Assembly (NCBI RefSeq): GCF_004123795.1
Contig: NZ_MSSM01000001.1
Location: 124,001-188,000, forward strand
Direction: 5' to 3'
DNA length: 64,000 nucleotides
Source: Lacticaseibacillus chiayiensis
GTDB lineage: Bacteria; Bacillota; Bacilli; Lactobacillales; Lactobacillaceae
Numbering within the stretch: the stretch's first letter is position 1; each line of letters starts with the position of its first letter. Positions 41,365 to 49,694 of the stretch are shown here, one piece after another. The notes under the pieces are model-generated. The model had not been told where the DNA came from. It ran no database searches and was given only the letters and a program-made list of their open reading frames with translations. The position numbers and the translations under genes are program-made.

Positions 41365-42089
41365 CAGAACAATATGTATTTGAAGAAGAACGCAAGGATT
41401 TAGCTACAGTTGCCCGTGAAATGTTCGTTCGCAAGAATACGAACGTGGCGGGGGGCAATATTAGTGTTCGAATTACACCTGACAAGGATTTTGATTATGG
41501 CACCATCCACATCAAAGCAGGCAAAGCTTATCTGATCATGACGCCAACAATGATGTCGGAAGCATGGTACGCCAAGCTTCAGCCAACGCAGATTTTGGTC
41601 GTGGATCTTGAAACCGGGCAACTGATTGATGGCGTTGGTCGGTTAACCCGCGAAATCAATATGCATGAAGAAGCCTATCGTGCCAATGACAAGATCCGAT
41701 GCGTGTACCACTCCCATGCTGAAGAATCAATGTTCTGGGCAACCGCTGGATTGGACATGCCTAATGTTACCGAAGTCACCGAAGAAGTCGGTCCGATCCG
41801 CGTGCTTCCTTACGCACCTGCCTGCTCCAAAGAACTAGCCGATACGGTTTACAACGGACTTAAGGAGGTAGGAGATGCGGCAAAAGAGCACATCTTCCTG
41901 CTAAATAGTCATGGCGTCCTGATCACCTCTGAAGACTTGCATCACGCCACCGAAATTCTGGAAACCGTTGAATGGAACGCAAAGATTGCCTATCAACAAA
42001 CCGTCTTCATGAAGCTGGGGCTGTTGGACAGCTATCAGTCTTGCGGCAAAGCCACAGATGGGATGCTGAAGCAGTCGTTAAAGTCATAG
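41361..42089 (+). CDS. class II aldolase/epimerase, FucA-like
   Basis: 242 residues. NVAGGNISVRIT near the N-terminus, YLIMTPTMMSEAWYAKLQPT, MHEEAYRANDKIRCVYHSHA (zinc-binding His-x-His), and LNSHGVLITSED with the third His fit L-fuculose-1-phosphate aldolase or L-ribulose-5-phosphate epimerase type. The presence of a PTS suggests it splits a phosphorylated ketose made from the imported polyol. ATG 41361 has ATGGAGGAG upstream. Substrate not determinable. Confidence 0.85.
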   Translation: MTEQYVFEEERKDLATVAREMFVRKNTNVAGGNISVRITPDKDFDYGTIHIKAGKAYLIMTPTMMSEAWYAKLQPTQILVVDLETGQLIDGVGRLTREINMHEEAYRANDKIRCVYHSHAEESMFWATAGLDMPNVTEVTEEVGPIRVLPYAPACSKELADTVYNGLKEVGDAAKEHIFLLNSHGVLITSEDLHHATEILETVEWNAKIAYQQTVFMKLGLLDSYQSCGKATDGMLKQSLKS

Positions 42090-42160
42090 AATTTTGAAGC
42101 AATAAGTTTGTATAGATAAAAAAAAGCCAAGGCTGGGTCATCATCTAACGCCATTAGAAT

Positions 42161-42204
42161 ATAGCGAACAACATTCCTGTGTGTTTCGGAATATTGTCCG
42201 CTAT
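42161..42204 (+). terminator. terminator of galactitol-type PTS cassette 1
   Basis: ATAGCGAACAACATTCC pairs with GGAATATTGTCCGCTAT with two G-U pairs, followed by TTGTTT. Confidence 0.85.
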
Positions 42205-42245
42205 TTGTTTCGTCATGGGTAATTTGTAGAGGATTTATGGTCATA

Positions 42246-42425
42246 GTGCCAAAGCGGAGCAATCGGAGGCGGGGACGGGCTCAGTGGTGAAATTGTACTA
42301 GCCGGGCGATCTTCCCGGCGTAGTACAAGGCCGAGCTTTGAGACTCTGCCGGTTTTGCAGAGGCTCAAAGTCGCGCCCACCACGTTCCAGCCCAGGACCC
42401 GCCGGAGATTGCGGAGTTTGGCACG
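42246..42425. repeat. intergenic repeat family 2, copy 3
   Basis: 180 bases bounded by GTGCCAAAGCGGAGCAATC and GATTGCGGAGTTTGGCAC. The inner section includes TTGTACTAGCCGGGCGATC and CTCTGCCGGTTTTGCAGAG hairpins. It lies between two convergent genes. Confidence 0.9.
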
Positions 42426-42570
42426 ACACGGAACCAATTGCCTATGGTTTCTGTATCGTTCGGAATTCAGTACACTAAAGACTTTTTACACGAATTATGG
42501 CTCAACCTCTTTTTTGAACAAAAAATGTGTTGGATATTTCGCCAACCTGTAAGTTCTATAATCAAAACCA

Positions 42571-43296
42571 TCACCCCAAAAAATCCGGCAGCTTTCGATG
42601 AATATTCAAAACAAACCGCGAATGGTCGTGAATAAACCGTGAGACCGAGTATTCAAAAGCATGGCCTTTTTGATCATAAGCGGTTTGTTCGATGACGAGT
42701 ACGGGACTGCCTTGTTTGATGTCGAGGGCTTTGGCGGTTTCGTCATCGGCATCGGTTGCGTAAAGAATACGGCGGGCATCGGTTAGCTGGATACCGCGGT
42801 TGCCGAGGTAATCGTAAATGGAACCTTTCAGAATTTCCTTGTCTAACGGCGCGATGCTGGTAGGCATGATCGTGTGTTCAAGGCTGTAGTAGCGGTCATT
42901 AATCAGGCGAACACGTTTGATATCGTAGACCGGCTCGTTGCTTTTAATGGCGAGACTTTTTTGCTCGATTTCATTGGGCAAGCGCGCATCAAAATACAGC
43001 AACTTGCTGGAGATGCTTTGATCGCGGTGGGAATATGTCGCCCCAATTGGCGCATCGAGTGGTAGCAGTTCCTTGTCGTCTTCAGTTGCTCGTGCGCGCA
43101 CAAAGCTGCCTGATCCCTGCTGACTGTAAATCAGGCCTTCATCCTGTAAGAGTTTTAGCGCTTTTTTAATGGTTAGGCGGCTGGTATGGTAGGTTTCCGC
43201 CAGCTTTTTCTGCGTGGGTAGCGGCTTACCGGCGCGATAGTGGTTCGTTAAAATGCCTTTTTTAATGTCGGAATAAATTTCTGAATATAGATACAA
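42571..43296 (-). CDS. GntR-family (HutC subfamily) regulator of the mannoside cassette
   Basis: 241 residues. A winged helix at residues 1-65 (SDIKKGILTNHYRAGKPLPT, SRLTIKKALKLLQDEGLIYS, GSGSFVRA) and a UTRA ligand-binding domain (KSLAIKSNEPVYDIKRVRLI, SLEHTIMPTSIAPLDKEIL, VLVIEQTAYDQKGHAFEYSV). TTG 43296 is preferred because TGAGGTG lies just upstream; GTG 43305 would be inside that site. It is divergent from the PTS/mannosidase genes with a palindromic operator between. Such regulators respond to phosphorylated sugars, often glucosamine-6-phosphate or a disaccharide phosphate. Confidence 0.85.
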   Translation of the reverse strand: MYLYSEIYSDIKKGILTNHYRAGKPLPTQKKLAETYHTSRLTIKKALKLLQDEGLIYSQQGSGSFVRARATEDDKELLPLDAPIGATYSHRDQSISSKLLYFDARLPNEIEQKSLAIKSNEPVYDIKRVRLINDRYYSLEHTIMPTSIAPLDKEILKGSIYDYLGNRGIQLTDARRILYATDADDETAKALDIKQGSPVLVIEQTAYDQKGHAFEYSVSRFIHDHSRFVLNIHRKLPDFLG

Positions 43297-43412
43297 TACC
43301 GTCACCTCAATGGCTTACTTGTTAAGCGATTATAACATAAGCGAATGAGTTGATAAGCCATATTTTCGAGCTAGTCAGGATTAAGCCAGCGTTATCTGAC
43401 AGAGTTGGAAAA

Positions 43413-43490
43413 TTTGTATATACAAAACAAAAATAAGACTTTACAAAAACTAGGGAAACCGGTAAACTGACGATGTTGGGAAACGCTTTC
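43413..43490 (+). promoter_or_regulatory. operator, promoter and cre of the mannoside cassette
   Basis: A perfect palindrome TTTGTATATACAAA at 43413-43426 is the likely GntR operator. TTTACA at 43440-43445 and TAAACT at 43463-43468 (17-base spacer) form a promoter. TGGGAAACGCTTTC at 43477-43490 is cre-like and would lie just after the transcription start. Confidence 0.6.
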
Positions 43491-43519
43491 TTTTCAAAAC
43501 TATTTAGGGGTGATGCATG

Positions 43520-44846
43520 ATGAAGTTCAATGTGGATAAGCTTCAGGAGCCGTTACTGAAGGCTTCGATGTGGGTGCAGAACAACACGATTCTCCAAGCT
43601 GTTAAGAATGCCTTTGTTTGAACGATTCCATTTACGGTGATTGGGTCGTTTTCGAATTTGATCAAGATGCAACTGGATGCATTGATTAAGTCGCAACAGT
43701 TACGATTGGGGGTGGTTGGCGAGCCTGAGTCAACTCTTTGGTTATCTCGGCATTGCTACGCTTGGCGTCGTCGGCTTGATTGTGGTTATCTCAAGCGCCT
43801 ATTCTTACGCGGTTGAGTTAAAGCAGCGTGATGAGAACAAGGGCTTGAATGTCATTATTGCCACCTTGTTGGCCTTTTCCGCGTATTTTGTCATGGTGCC
43901 GAACAACGTGAATTTTGCTGATCCTAAAGCTAAAGTGATTGAAGGATTTGCGGCGTCGCTTTTCAGTTATGAAGGGATGTTTACCGGCTTGATTGTCGGG
44001 ATGTTAGCCGTTGCTATGTTTGCTTCCTTCAGCCGCTCCAAATTCACGATCAGGATGCCTGGGAGTGTCCCACAAAATGTGTTTGACTCGTTTTTTGCCT
44101 TAATTCCGATGTCCAAAGTTTTGTTACTGTTCGGCTTGGCGCGGATTGGTCTTCAGGCGATGGGGTACACCAGTTTAATTCAGCTGATTTCAACGGTCAT
44201 CATTAAGCCGTTACTGACTGTCGGCACCGGATTACCAGCTATTATTGTCGTCATTTTATTAGAACAGATTCTGTGGTTCCTTGGTTTACACGGCTTCAAC
44301 ATTGTTTGGGGAATTGTTTCCGCGTTCTGGCTGCCGTTATTCTTACAAAATGTGGCTAAGTTTGCGGAGACCAAGAGTTTTGCCGGTATCACGATTGCGC
44401 CTAACACGATGACCAATGTTTACGCGATGATCGGCGGTTCAGGGGCTACTTTTGGTCTGATTATCGCCATGCTGATTTTTGCCAAAAAAGGTGAAAAAGA
44501 ACGGGAAGTAGCCAAACTAGCCTTGGTACCGGGATGTTTTGGCATCAACGAACCGGTTATCTTTGGGTTACCGATTGTTTTGAATCCGATCATGTTCATT
44601 CCGTGGATTTTCGTACCATTGTTTAATGCGATTGTGGCTTATGTTGTGACTTCAATTGGCTGGGTGGTACCGCTTGTCGTCTTAAATTCAGGCAATGAGC
44701 CGATTTTTGTCAGCACGTGGATCCTTGGTGGGTTGCATATGAGTCCGGTGATTCTTACGGCCGTTTTGGTTGTCATCGATATTTTCCTCTACGCACCGTT
44801 TGTCATTATGAATCAGCGTAGTGAACGGAGACTGGCCGCGGCATGA
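43520..44846 (+). pseudogene. PTS lactose/cellobiose-family IIC, disrupted by a nonsense codon and a frameshift
   Basis: ATG 43520 (also ATG 43517), with AGGGGTG upstream, begins MKFNVDKLQEPLLKASMWVQ, a normal IIC start, but TGA at 43619-43621 ends it after NAFV; TGG would continue as NAFVWTIPFTVIGSFSN. A second lesion is an extra G in the five-G run 43708-43712; removing it joins QLRLGWLASLSQLFGYLG. The rest (residues about 65-441) is intact: LLEQILWFLGLHGFNIVWG, TMTNVYAMIGGSGATFGL, PGCFGINEPVIFGLPIVLNP. Restored length would be about 441. IIB and IIA for the same PTS are intact at 51134 and 51491, so only the membrane part is damaged. A start at TTG 43716 would give a protein lacking the first helices. 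Confidence 0.85.
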
Positions 44847-44869
44847 AGACAGAAAGAAGAATTTGATTA

Positions 44870-47509
44870 ATGCAAAAAGTTCACGTAATTGCGCACACGC
44901 ATTGGGATTTTGAATGGTACTTCACTCGTCAGCAGGCCCGGGTTCAGTTTGCTTATCATATGGCGGAAGTGTTGCAGGCGCTTGAAACGAATCAGTTGGA
45001 TGCTTATTTGCTGGATGGGCAAATGGCGATTGTCGATGACTATTTGCAAACCAATCCCGAACGACGTGATCAGATGCGCAAGTTTGTTCAGGCACGGCGG
45101 CTGTTTGTCGGTCCGTGGTATACGCAAATTGATGAAATGGTTACCAGTGGCGAGTCGATTGTGCGGAACCTGCAGCTTGGGCACAAACTGGCTGCTGATT
45201 TAGGCGGCGTTATGAAAGTCGGCTATCTGCCTGATTCATTTGGTCAGGGACAGGACATGCCGAAGATTTATCAAGGTTTTGACATCGGTTCGACCGTCTT
45301 TTGGCGTGGTATGCCGCATGAAAAAAATGCGCGTTACTTTTACTGGACAGCGAGTGACGGCTCCAAAGTGTTAGCTGCCAACATTAAAAACGGTTATTAT
45401 GCCGGCGTTGAGCTGATTGAAAATGACGATGTGGCGAGTTTGCTTCATCGGATTGCCACGGATACCGAGGCGCATGATTTGGTTTTACCAGTGGGCGGTG
45501 ACCAGCGCGCGGTTGATTTCAACTTGAAGGATCGGCTGCAAATCGCCAATGCACAACAGAATGAGTTTGAATTGTTGGAAGACAATTATCCGGACTTTTT
45601 CAACGACTTGGCGAAAACGCCGGATTTACCTACCTATCAAGGTGAGTTTGTGGATCCGTCAGCATCAAAGATTCATCGGGGTATTTATTCATCACGGGCA
45701 GATTTAAAAGAGTTGTATGACCGTCTTGAACACTTGATGATCGATGTGGTCGAACCGCTAATGGTGGTGGCGGCTCATCATGGCATTGAGGCGCAGCGAG
45801 GCATCGTTGAAAACATCTGGAAAAGCATTGCTCGCGGCCAAGCCCATGATTCTTCCGGCGGGTGCAATTCGGATGAGACGAATCGCGACATTGTCCTGCG
45901 TGGCACCGACGCTTTACAGTTGGCGGAATCGCTTCGTGACTATTTATTACGCAAGTTGGCCAGCAATGCCCCAGACTCATTGAATGTTTTCTTTTGGAAC
46001 CCGACGATTCAACCGGTCCGCCAAATTGGCCAGATCACGGTGGCAACGCGCGAACCGCACTTTAAGCTAAAAAATGCGGCCGGCGAACCGGAGGCGTTTG
46101 AGGTGCTGAAACAGGAACAAGTCGACAACGCCGTTTTGCGTGGCGATCCCGCACAAGAGACGCCGGACATCTATTATCGCACGACCATTGCAGTACCAGC
46201 GGTCATTGATGCGCTGGATTGGGTGGGCTTGACGCTTGAGCCTGCGCACCAGTCGATGGCGCTGCGAACAAAAAGTACTACGATTAGTAACGGAATTTAC
46301 ACGCTGACTTTTAAGGACGGCAAGCTCTTGTTGACGGATAACCGCACGCAGCAAACCTTTGTCGATCCGCTTCACTTTGAAGATGGCGGTGATGCGGGAG
46401 ATACGTACGATTACTCGCCACCTGATGAAGACTGGCTGCTGGACTTGTCCTTGGCTCAAGCCGAAGTTACGGGTCACCAAGGTAAGTTTGTCAGTGAACT
46501 TATTTTCCGCGGCGAGTGGCAACTGCCGAGCGACTTGCCGGATCGCACTGCGAAAAAAGCTACCACTACGACGCCATACAAGCTCGTGTTGCAACTGACA
46601 GCTGATGATCCTGTCATTCACTTCGACTTGACCGTTGAAAATACCGTGCGCGATCACCGCATTCGCTTGGTGCTGCACACACCGATTCAGGCTCAAGCCA
46701 GCTATGCCGACACGCCATTTGGGGTGGCGGCACGGCCGGTCATCGATCCGCATCTTAAGGATTGGCGGTCAATCGGCTATCATGAGGAACCCACAGCACT
46801 GCGACCGCTGATTCATTTTGCCAACACGCACGACCAAACGACCAGTTGGACCTTCCTCGGCTTAGGTGAAAAAGAATTTCAAATTGTCGGGAACCATTTT
46901 GCCCAGCTGGCGGTGACGATGTTTCGTGGCGTTGGTTATCTGGGCCGTCCGGATTTAAACCGGCGGCCAGGCGATGCTTCGGGCTTGCAGACGCGTTATG
47001 TGGCGACACCTGACAGTCAATTGTTGGGGACGCGGCACATGCGCGGCGGTATCTGTCTGGATGCTACGTTTGACTCGGCTGAATTGCAACGCCGGGCGCA
47101 GGCACTGGCAATCGGCAGTCTGGGCTACCAAAATCAGACGCTTGATCGCTTCACCACGCCGCTGCAGTACTTCCCAATTAACGCGAATCAAACGCCACTG
47201 GCCCATCACTCGGCTATTGCGTTGAACGATACGAAGTTGGTTGTGTCCAGTGTTAGCGCCACAGCGGATGGAACAGGCTATCTTGTGCGACTTTATAACC
47301 CGAGCGAGCAGATGTACCAACAGGCAGATACGCTTCATTTTGCCCAGCCGGTTAGTGTTCGCTTGCTGAATCTTAACAACGAAACCCGGCAAACACTCGC
47401 GACCGATGTGACAAGTTTTGAACTGCCTGCATTTAAGCCAGGCGAGATCCGCACATACGGTATCTATCCGCGGCAGACGTTACCATTGCTAGAGGAGGCG
47501 CGCCATTAA
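44870..47509 (+). CDS. GH38 alpha-mannosidase
   Basis: 879 residues. HTHWDFEW at residues 9-16 holds zinc ligands (His9, His11... Asp13 region), and GYLPDSFGQ carries the likely nucleophile Asp122. The middle helical bundle (IWKSIARGQAHDSSGGCNSD) and C-terminal beta domains are typical of bacterial GH38 such as MngB-type enzymes. No signal peptide, so it acts in the cytoplasm on imported mannosides. ATG 44870 is 23 bases after the broken IIC, with AGAAAGAAG upstream. Its stop overlaps the GH125 start region. Family known: hydrolysis of alpha-1,2/1,3/1,6-mannose or mannosylglycerate. Context favours N-glycan-type mannosides. Confidence 0.92.
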   Translation: MQKVHVIAHTHWDFEWYFTRQQARVQFAYHMAEVLQALETNQLDAYLLDGQMAIVDDYLQTNPERRDQMRKFVQARRLFVGPWYTQIDEMVTSGESIVRNLQLGHKLAADLGGVMKVGYLPDSFGQGQDMPKIYQGFDIGSTVFWRGMPHEKNARYFYWTASDGSKVLAANIKNGYYAGVELIENDDVASLLHRIATDTEAHDLVLPVGGDQRAVDFNLKDRLQIANAQQNEFELLEDNYPDFFNDLAKTPDLPTYQGEFVDPSASKIHRGIYSSRADLKELYDRLEHLMIDVVEPLMVVAAHHGIEAQRGIVENIWKSIARGQAHDSSGGCNSDETNRDIVLRGTDALQLAESLRDYLLRKLASNAPDSLNVFFWNPTIQPVRQIGQITVATREPHFKLKNAAGEPEAFEVLKQEQVDNAVLRGDPAQETPDIYYRTTIAVPAVIDALDWVGLTLEPAHQSMALRTKSTTISNGIYTLTFKDGKLLLTDNRTQQTFVDPLHFEDGGDAGDTYDYSPPDEDWLLDLSLAQAEVTGHQGKFVSELIFRGEWQLPSDLPDRTAKKATTTTPYKLVLQLTADDPVIHFDLTVENTVRDHRIRLVLHTPIQAQASYADTPFGVAARPVIDPHLKDWRSIGYHEEPTALRPLIHFANTHDQTTSWTFLGLGEKEFQIVGNHFAQLAVTMFRGVGYLGRPDLNRRPGDASGLQTRYVATPDSQLLGTRHMRGGICLDATFDSAELQRRAQALAIGSLGYQNQTLDRFTTPLQYFPINANQTPLAHHSAIALNDTKLVVSSVSATADGTGYLVRLYNPSEQMYQQADTLHFAQPVSVRLLNLNNETRQTLATDVTSFELPAFKPGEIRTYGIYPRQTLPLLEEARH

Positions 47510-48801
47510 TGGAAGAAAAGTCAGCATTGGCAACCGCTTTGATGGACTATGCGGATGCGCATCCGTTACCAGACGCAGCCGCGCAGAAAATGTTCCGCAC
47601 CTTATTACCTGATGCGTTGGTCAAGGCAACCCGCCGCCAGCCTGATGGTACCTATTTTGTGGCTACCGGGGATATTCCGGCGATGTGGTTGCGGGATGCG
47701 ACGTTTCAGGTATTGCCATATGTGCAGCTCATCGAAGACATTCCCGATTTGAAACCGATACTTGGAGGCGTGTTGCGGCGTGAATTGGCGTTTGTGCGAC
47801 TTGATCCGTATGCAAACGCCTTTAACGAAACGCCTAGTGGGGCACATTGGCGCGCGGATGATGAAAGCGATTGCCCGCTTTCGCCGCATGTTTGGGAACG
47901 CAAATTTGAAATCGATAGCTTGTGCGCGCCATTGCTATTGGCCATCAACCTGTATGCCGAAACCGGGGATGCCAGCATTTTTGACGTTGATTTTTGGGCT
48001 ACCTTCACGCTGATTTTGACGACGTTTGAACAAGAGCAGCACCATGAGCAGTCGCCGTATTTTTTCAGAAGGAGCAACACTGATGAAAATGATACGTTGC
48101 CGAATAACGGCTTGGGCAATCCGATTGCCTATACCGGTTTGATCTGGGACGGTTTTCGACCTAGCGACAACCGCTGCGAGTATGGTTTTCATATTCCCGC
48201 TAACCTATTAGCCAAAACGGTTCTTACCCATTTATTGCCGTTAATGCCAGTTGATGAGCTGCAGTTGGTCAAACGAACGCAGGCGTTAGTAACGGCTATT
48301 GAGCAAGGTGTGATCAAGCATGCGATTCAAACCTTGCCAAGTGGGGAACAGGGATTAGCTTATGAAGTCGATGGCCTCGGGTACGCCCGCTTGATGGATG
48401 ATGCCAATGTACCAAGCCTGTTGAGTTTGCCGTTTCTAGGCGCGATTGCCGCAGATGATCCGCTGTATCTGGCCACAAGAGCGTTTATTCTCAGCCTGCA
48501 AAATCATTACTACTATCAGGGCAAAAGGTTAAGCGGCGTTGGCAGCGAGCACACCCCGCCGCAATATGTCTGGCCAATCGCTGTTGCTATGGAAGGCTTG
48601 GTGGCAACATCAGCCGCGGAAAAAATGGCGAAATTGCGGCTGATCGCGGCGACGACTGGCGGGACCGGTCAATGCCATGAAGGGGTTCAAAAAGATGATC
48701 CGGCTCAATATACCCGCACGTGGTTTTCATGGGCCAATATGACGTTTTGCCAGTTGGCACTGGATGTCGGGCATCAACGAGAAAAAGAAGGATTGCGATG
48801 A
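47509..48801 (+). CDS. GH125 exo-alpha-1,6-mannosidase
   Basis: 430 residues. TGDIPAMWLRDATFQVLPYV near residue 50, FNETPSGAHW, ERKFEIDSLCAPLLLAINLY, GFRPSDNRCEYGFHIPAN and GVGSEHTPPQYVWPIAVAME are the GH125 (alpha/alpha)6 signatures. Characterised members from Streptococcus and Clostridium remove alpha-1,6-linked mannose. ATG 47509 is at the end of the GH38 gene, with AGAGGAGG upstream. GH38 plus GH125 is the pair used in pneumococcus to trim high-mannose N-glycan cores. Confidence 0.92.
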   Translation: MEEKSALATALMDYADAHPLPDAAAQKMFRTLLPDALVKATRRQPDGTYFVATGDIPAMWLRDATFQVLPYVQLIEDIPDLKPILGGVLRRELAFVRLDPYANAFNETPSGAHWRADDESDCPLSPHVWERKFEIDSLCAPLLLAINLYAETGDASIFDVDFWATFTLILTTFEQEQHHEQSPYFFRRSNTDENDTLPNNGLGNPIAYTGLIWDGFRPSDNRCEYGFHIPANLLAKTVLTHLLPLMPVDELQLVKRTQALVTAIEQGVIKHAIQTLPSGEQGLAYEVDGLGYARLMDDANVPSLLSLPFLGAIAADDPLYLATRAFILSLQNHYYYQGKRLSGVGSEHTPPQYVWPIAVAMEGLVATSAAEKMAKLRLIAATTGGTGQCHEGVQKDDPAQYTRTWFSWANMTFCQLALDVGHQREKEGLR

Positions 48802-49694
48802 GTTTAGCGGTGATCGATATCGGCGGCACCAGCATAAAGTTTGCGGGTTACACAACTGCGACCGGTCTTTTCGCGCAGACACGTGTAGCAACGCCAAAAA
48901 CATTGGCTGCCTTTTATCACTGCCTGCAACAACAGGTGGCGGCGTTAAGGCAGATAACTGAACTGACGGGCGTGGCCATTAGCAGTCCAGGCGTTGTGGA
49001 CCAAGCGGCAGGCGTCATTCGCGGAGCTAGTGCCGTGCCGTACATTCATCATTTTCCGATCGTGACTGAGTTGAGCAACCGCTTGCATTTGCCGCTTACC
49101 ATTGAAAACGATGCGAACTGCGCGGCGTTGGCCGAAGCGCAGTTAGGGGCAGCCGCTGATGTGCGTGATGCAATTTTGCTTGTACTTGGAACTGGCGTTG
49201 GTGGCGCAGTCATTATAAATGGCCAACTTCATCGCGGTCGGCATTTGATGGGCGGCGAATTTGGCTATATGTTGCACGGCGATGAAGATACGGTCAGCCA
49301 TCTTGGCACGCTTGTCAACACGGTCGCCCGATACAATCGGCAGCATGGCACGCAACTGGATGGCAAAAGGCTGTATGAATTGGCGCAATCCGGCGATTCA
49401 GCAGCTAGTACAGCCATGCAAAAGATGTTTCATGTCTTGGCAGTGACCATTTTCAATTTGCAGTATAGTTTTGATCCCGATTGTTTCGTGATCAGCGGCG
49501 GCATATCCCAAAACCCGGCGCTACTGGGAGACTTGGAAGCGGCACTCGATGAGATGATGGCCAATACCGAATTGACACCGATTCGACCGGTTATTCGCAT
49601 CGCCAAGTTTCGAGCCGAAGCCAATCTATACGGTGCGGCGGTGCATTTTTACCAGCAACATCAAGCTGGTTTGATTCCCTTAGAAAGGACGTGA
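48798..49694 (+). CDS. ROK-family sugar kinase
   Basis: 298 residues. AVIDIGGTSIKFAG is the ATP-binding start, ENDANCAALAEAQLG the ROK motif with the catalytic Asp, and VLGTGVGGAVIINGQLHRGR, GGEFGYML follow. The zinc-binding Cys cluster (CxCGxxGC) of typical glucokinases and repressors is absent; the position reads GDEDTVSHLGTLVN. No helix-turn-helix is present, so it is a kinase, not a repressor. ATG 48798 overlaps the GH125 stop and has AAGAAGGA upstream. It may phosphorylate free mannose or GlcNAc released by the mannosidases. Confidence 0.85.
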   Translation: MSLAVIDIGGTSIKFAGYTTATGLFAQTRVATPKTLAAFYHCLQQQVAALRQITELTGVAISSPGVVDQAAGVIRGASAVPYIHHFPIVTELSNRLHLPLTIENDANCAALAEAQLGAAADVRDAILLVLGTGVGGAVIINGQLHRGRHLMGGEFGYMLHGDEDTVSHLGTLVNTVARYNRQHGTQLDGKRLYELAQSGDSAASTAMQKMFHVLAVTIFNLQYSFDPDCFVISGGISQNPALLGDLEAALDEMMANTELTPIRPVIRIAKFRAEANLYGAAVHFYQQHQAGLIPLERT

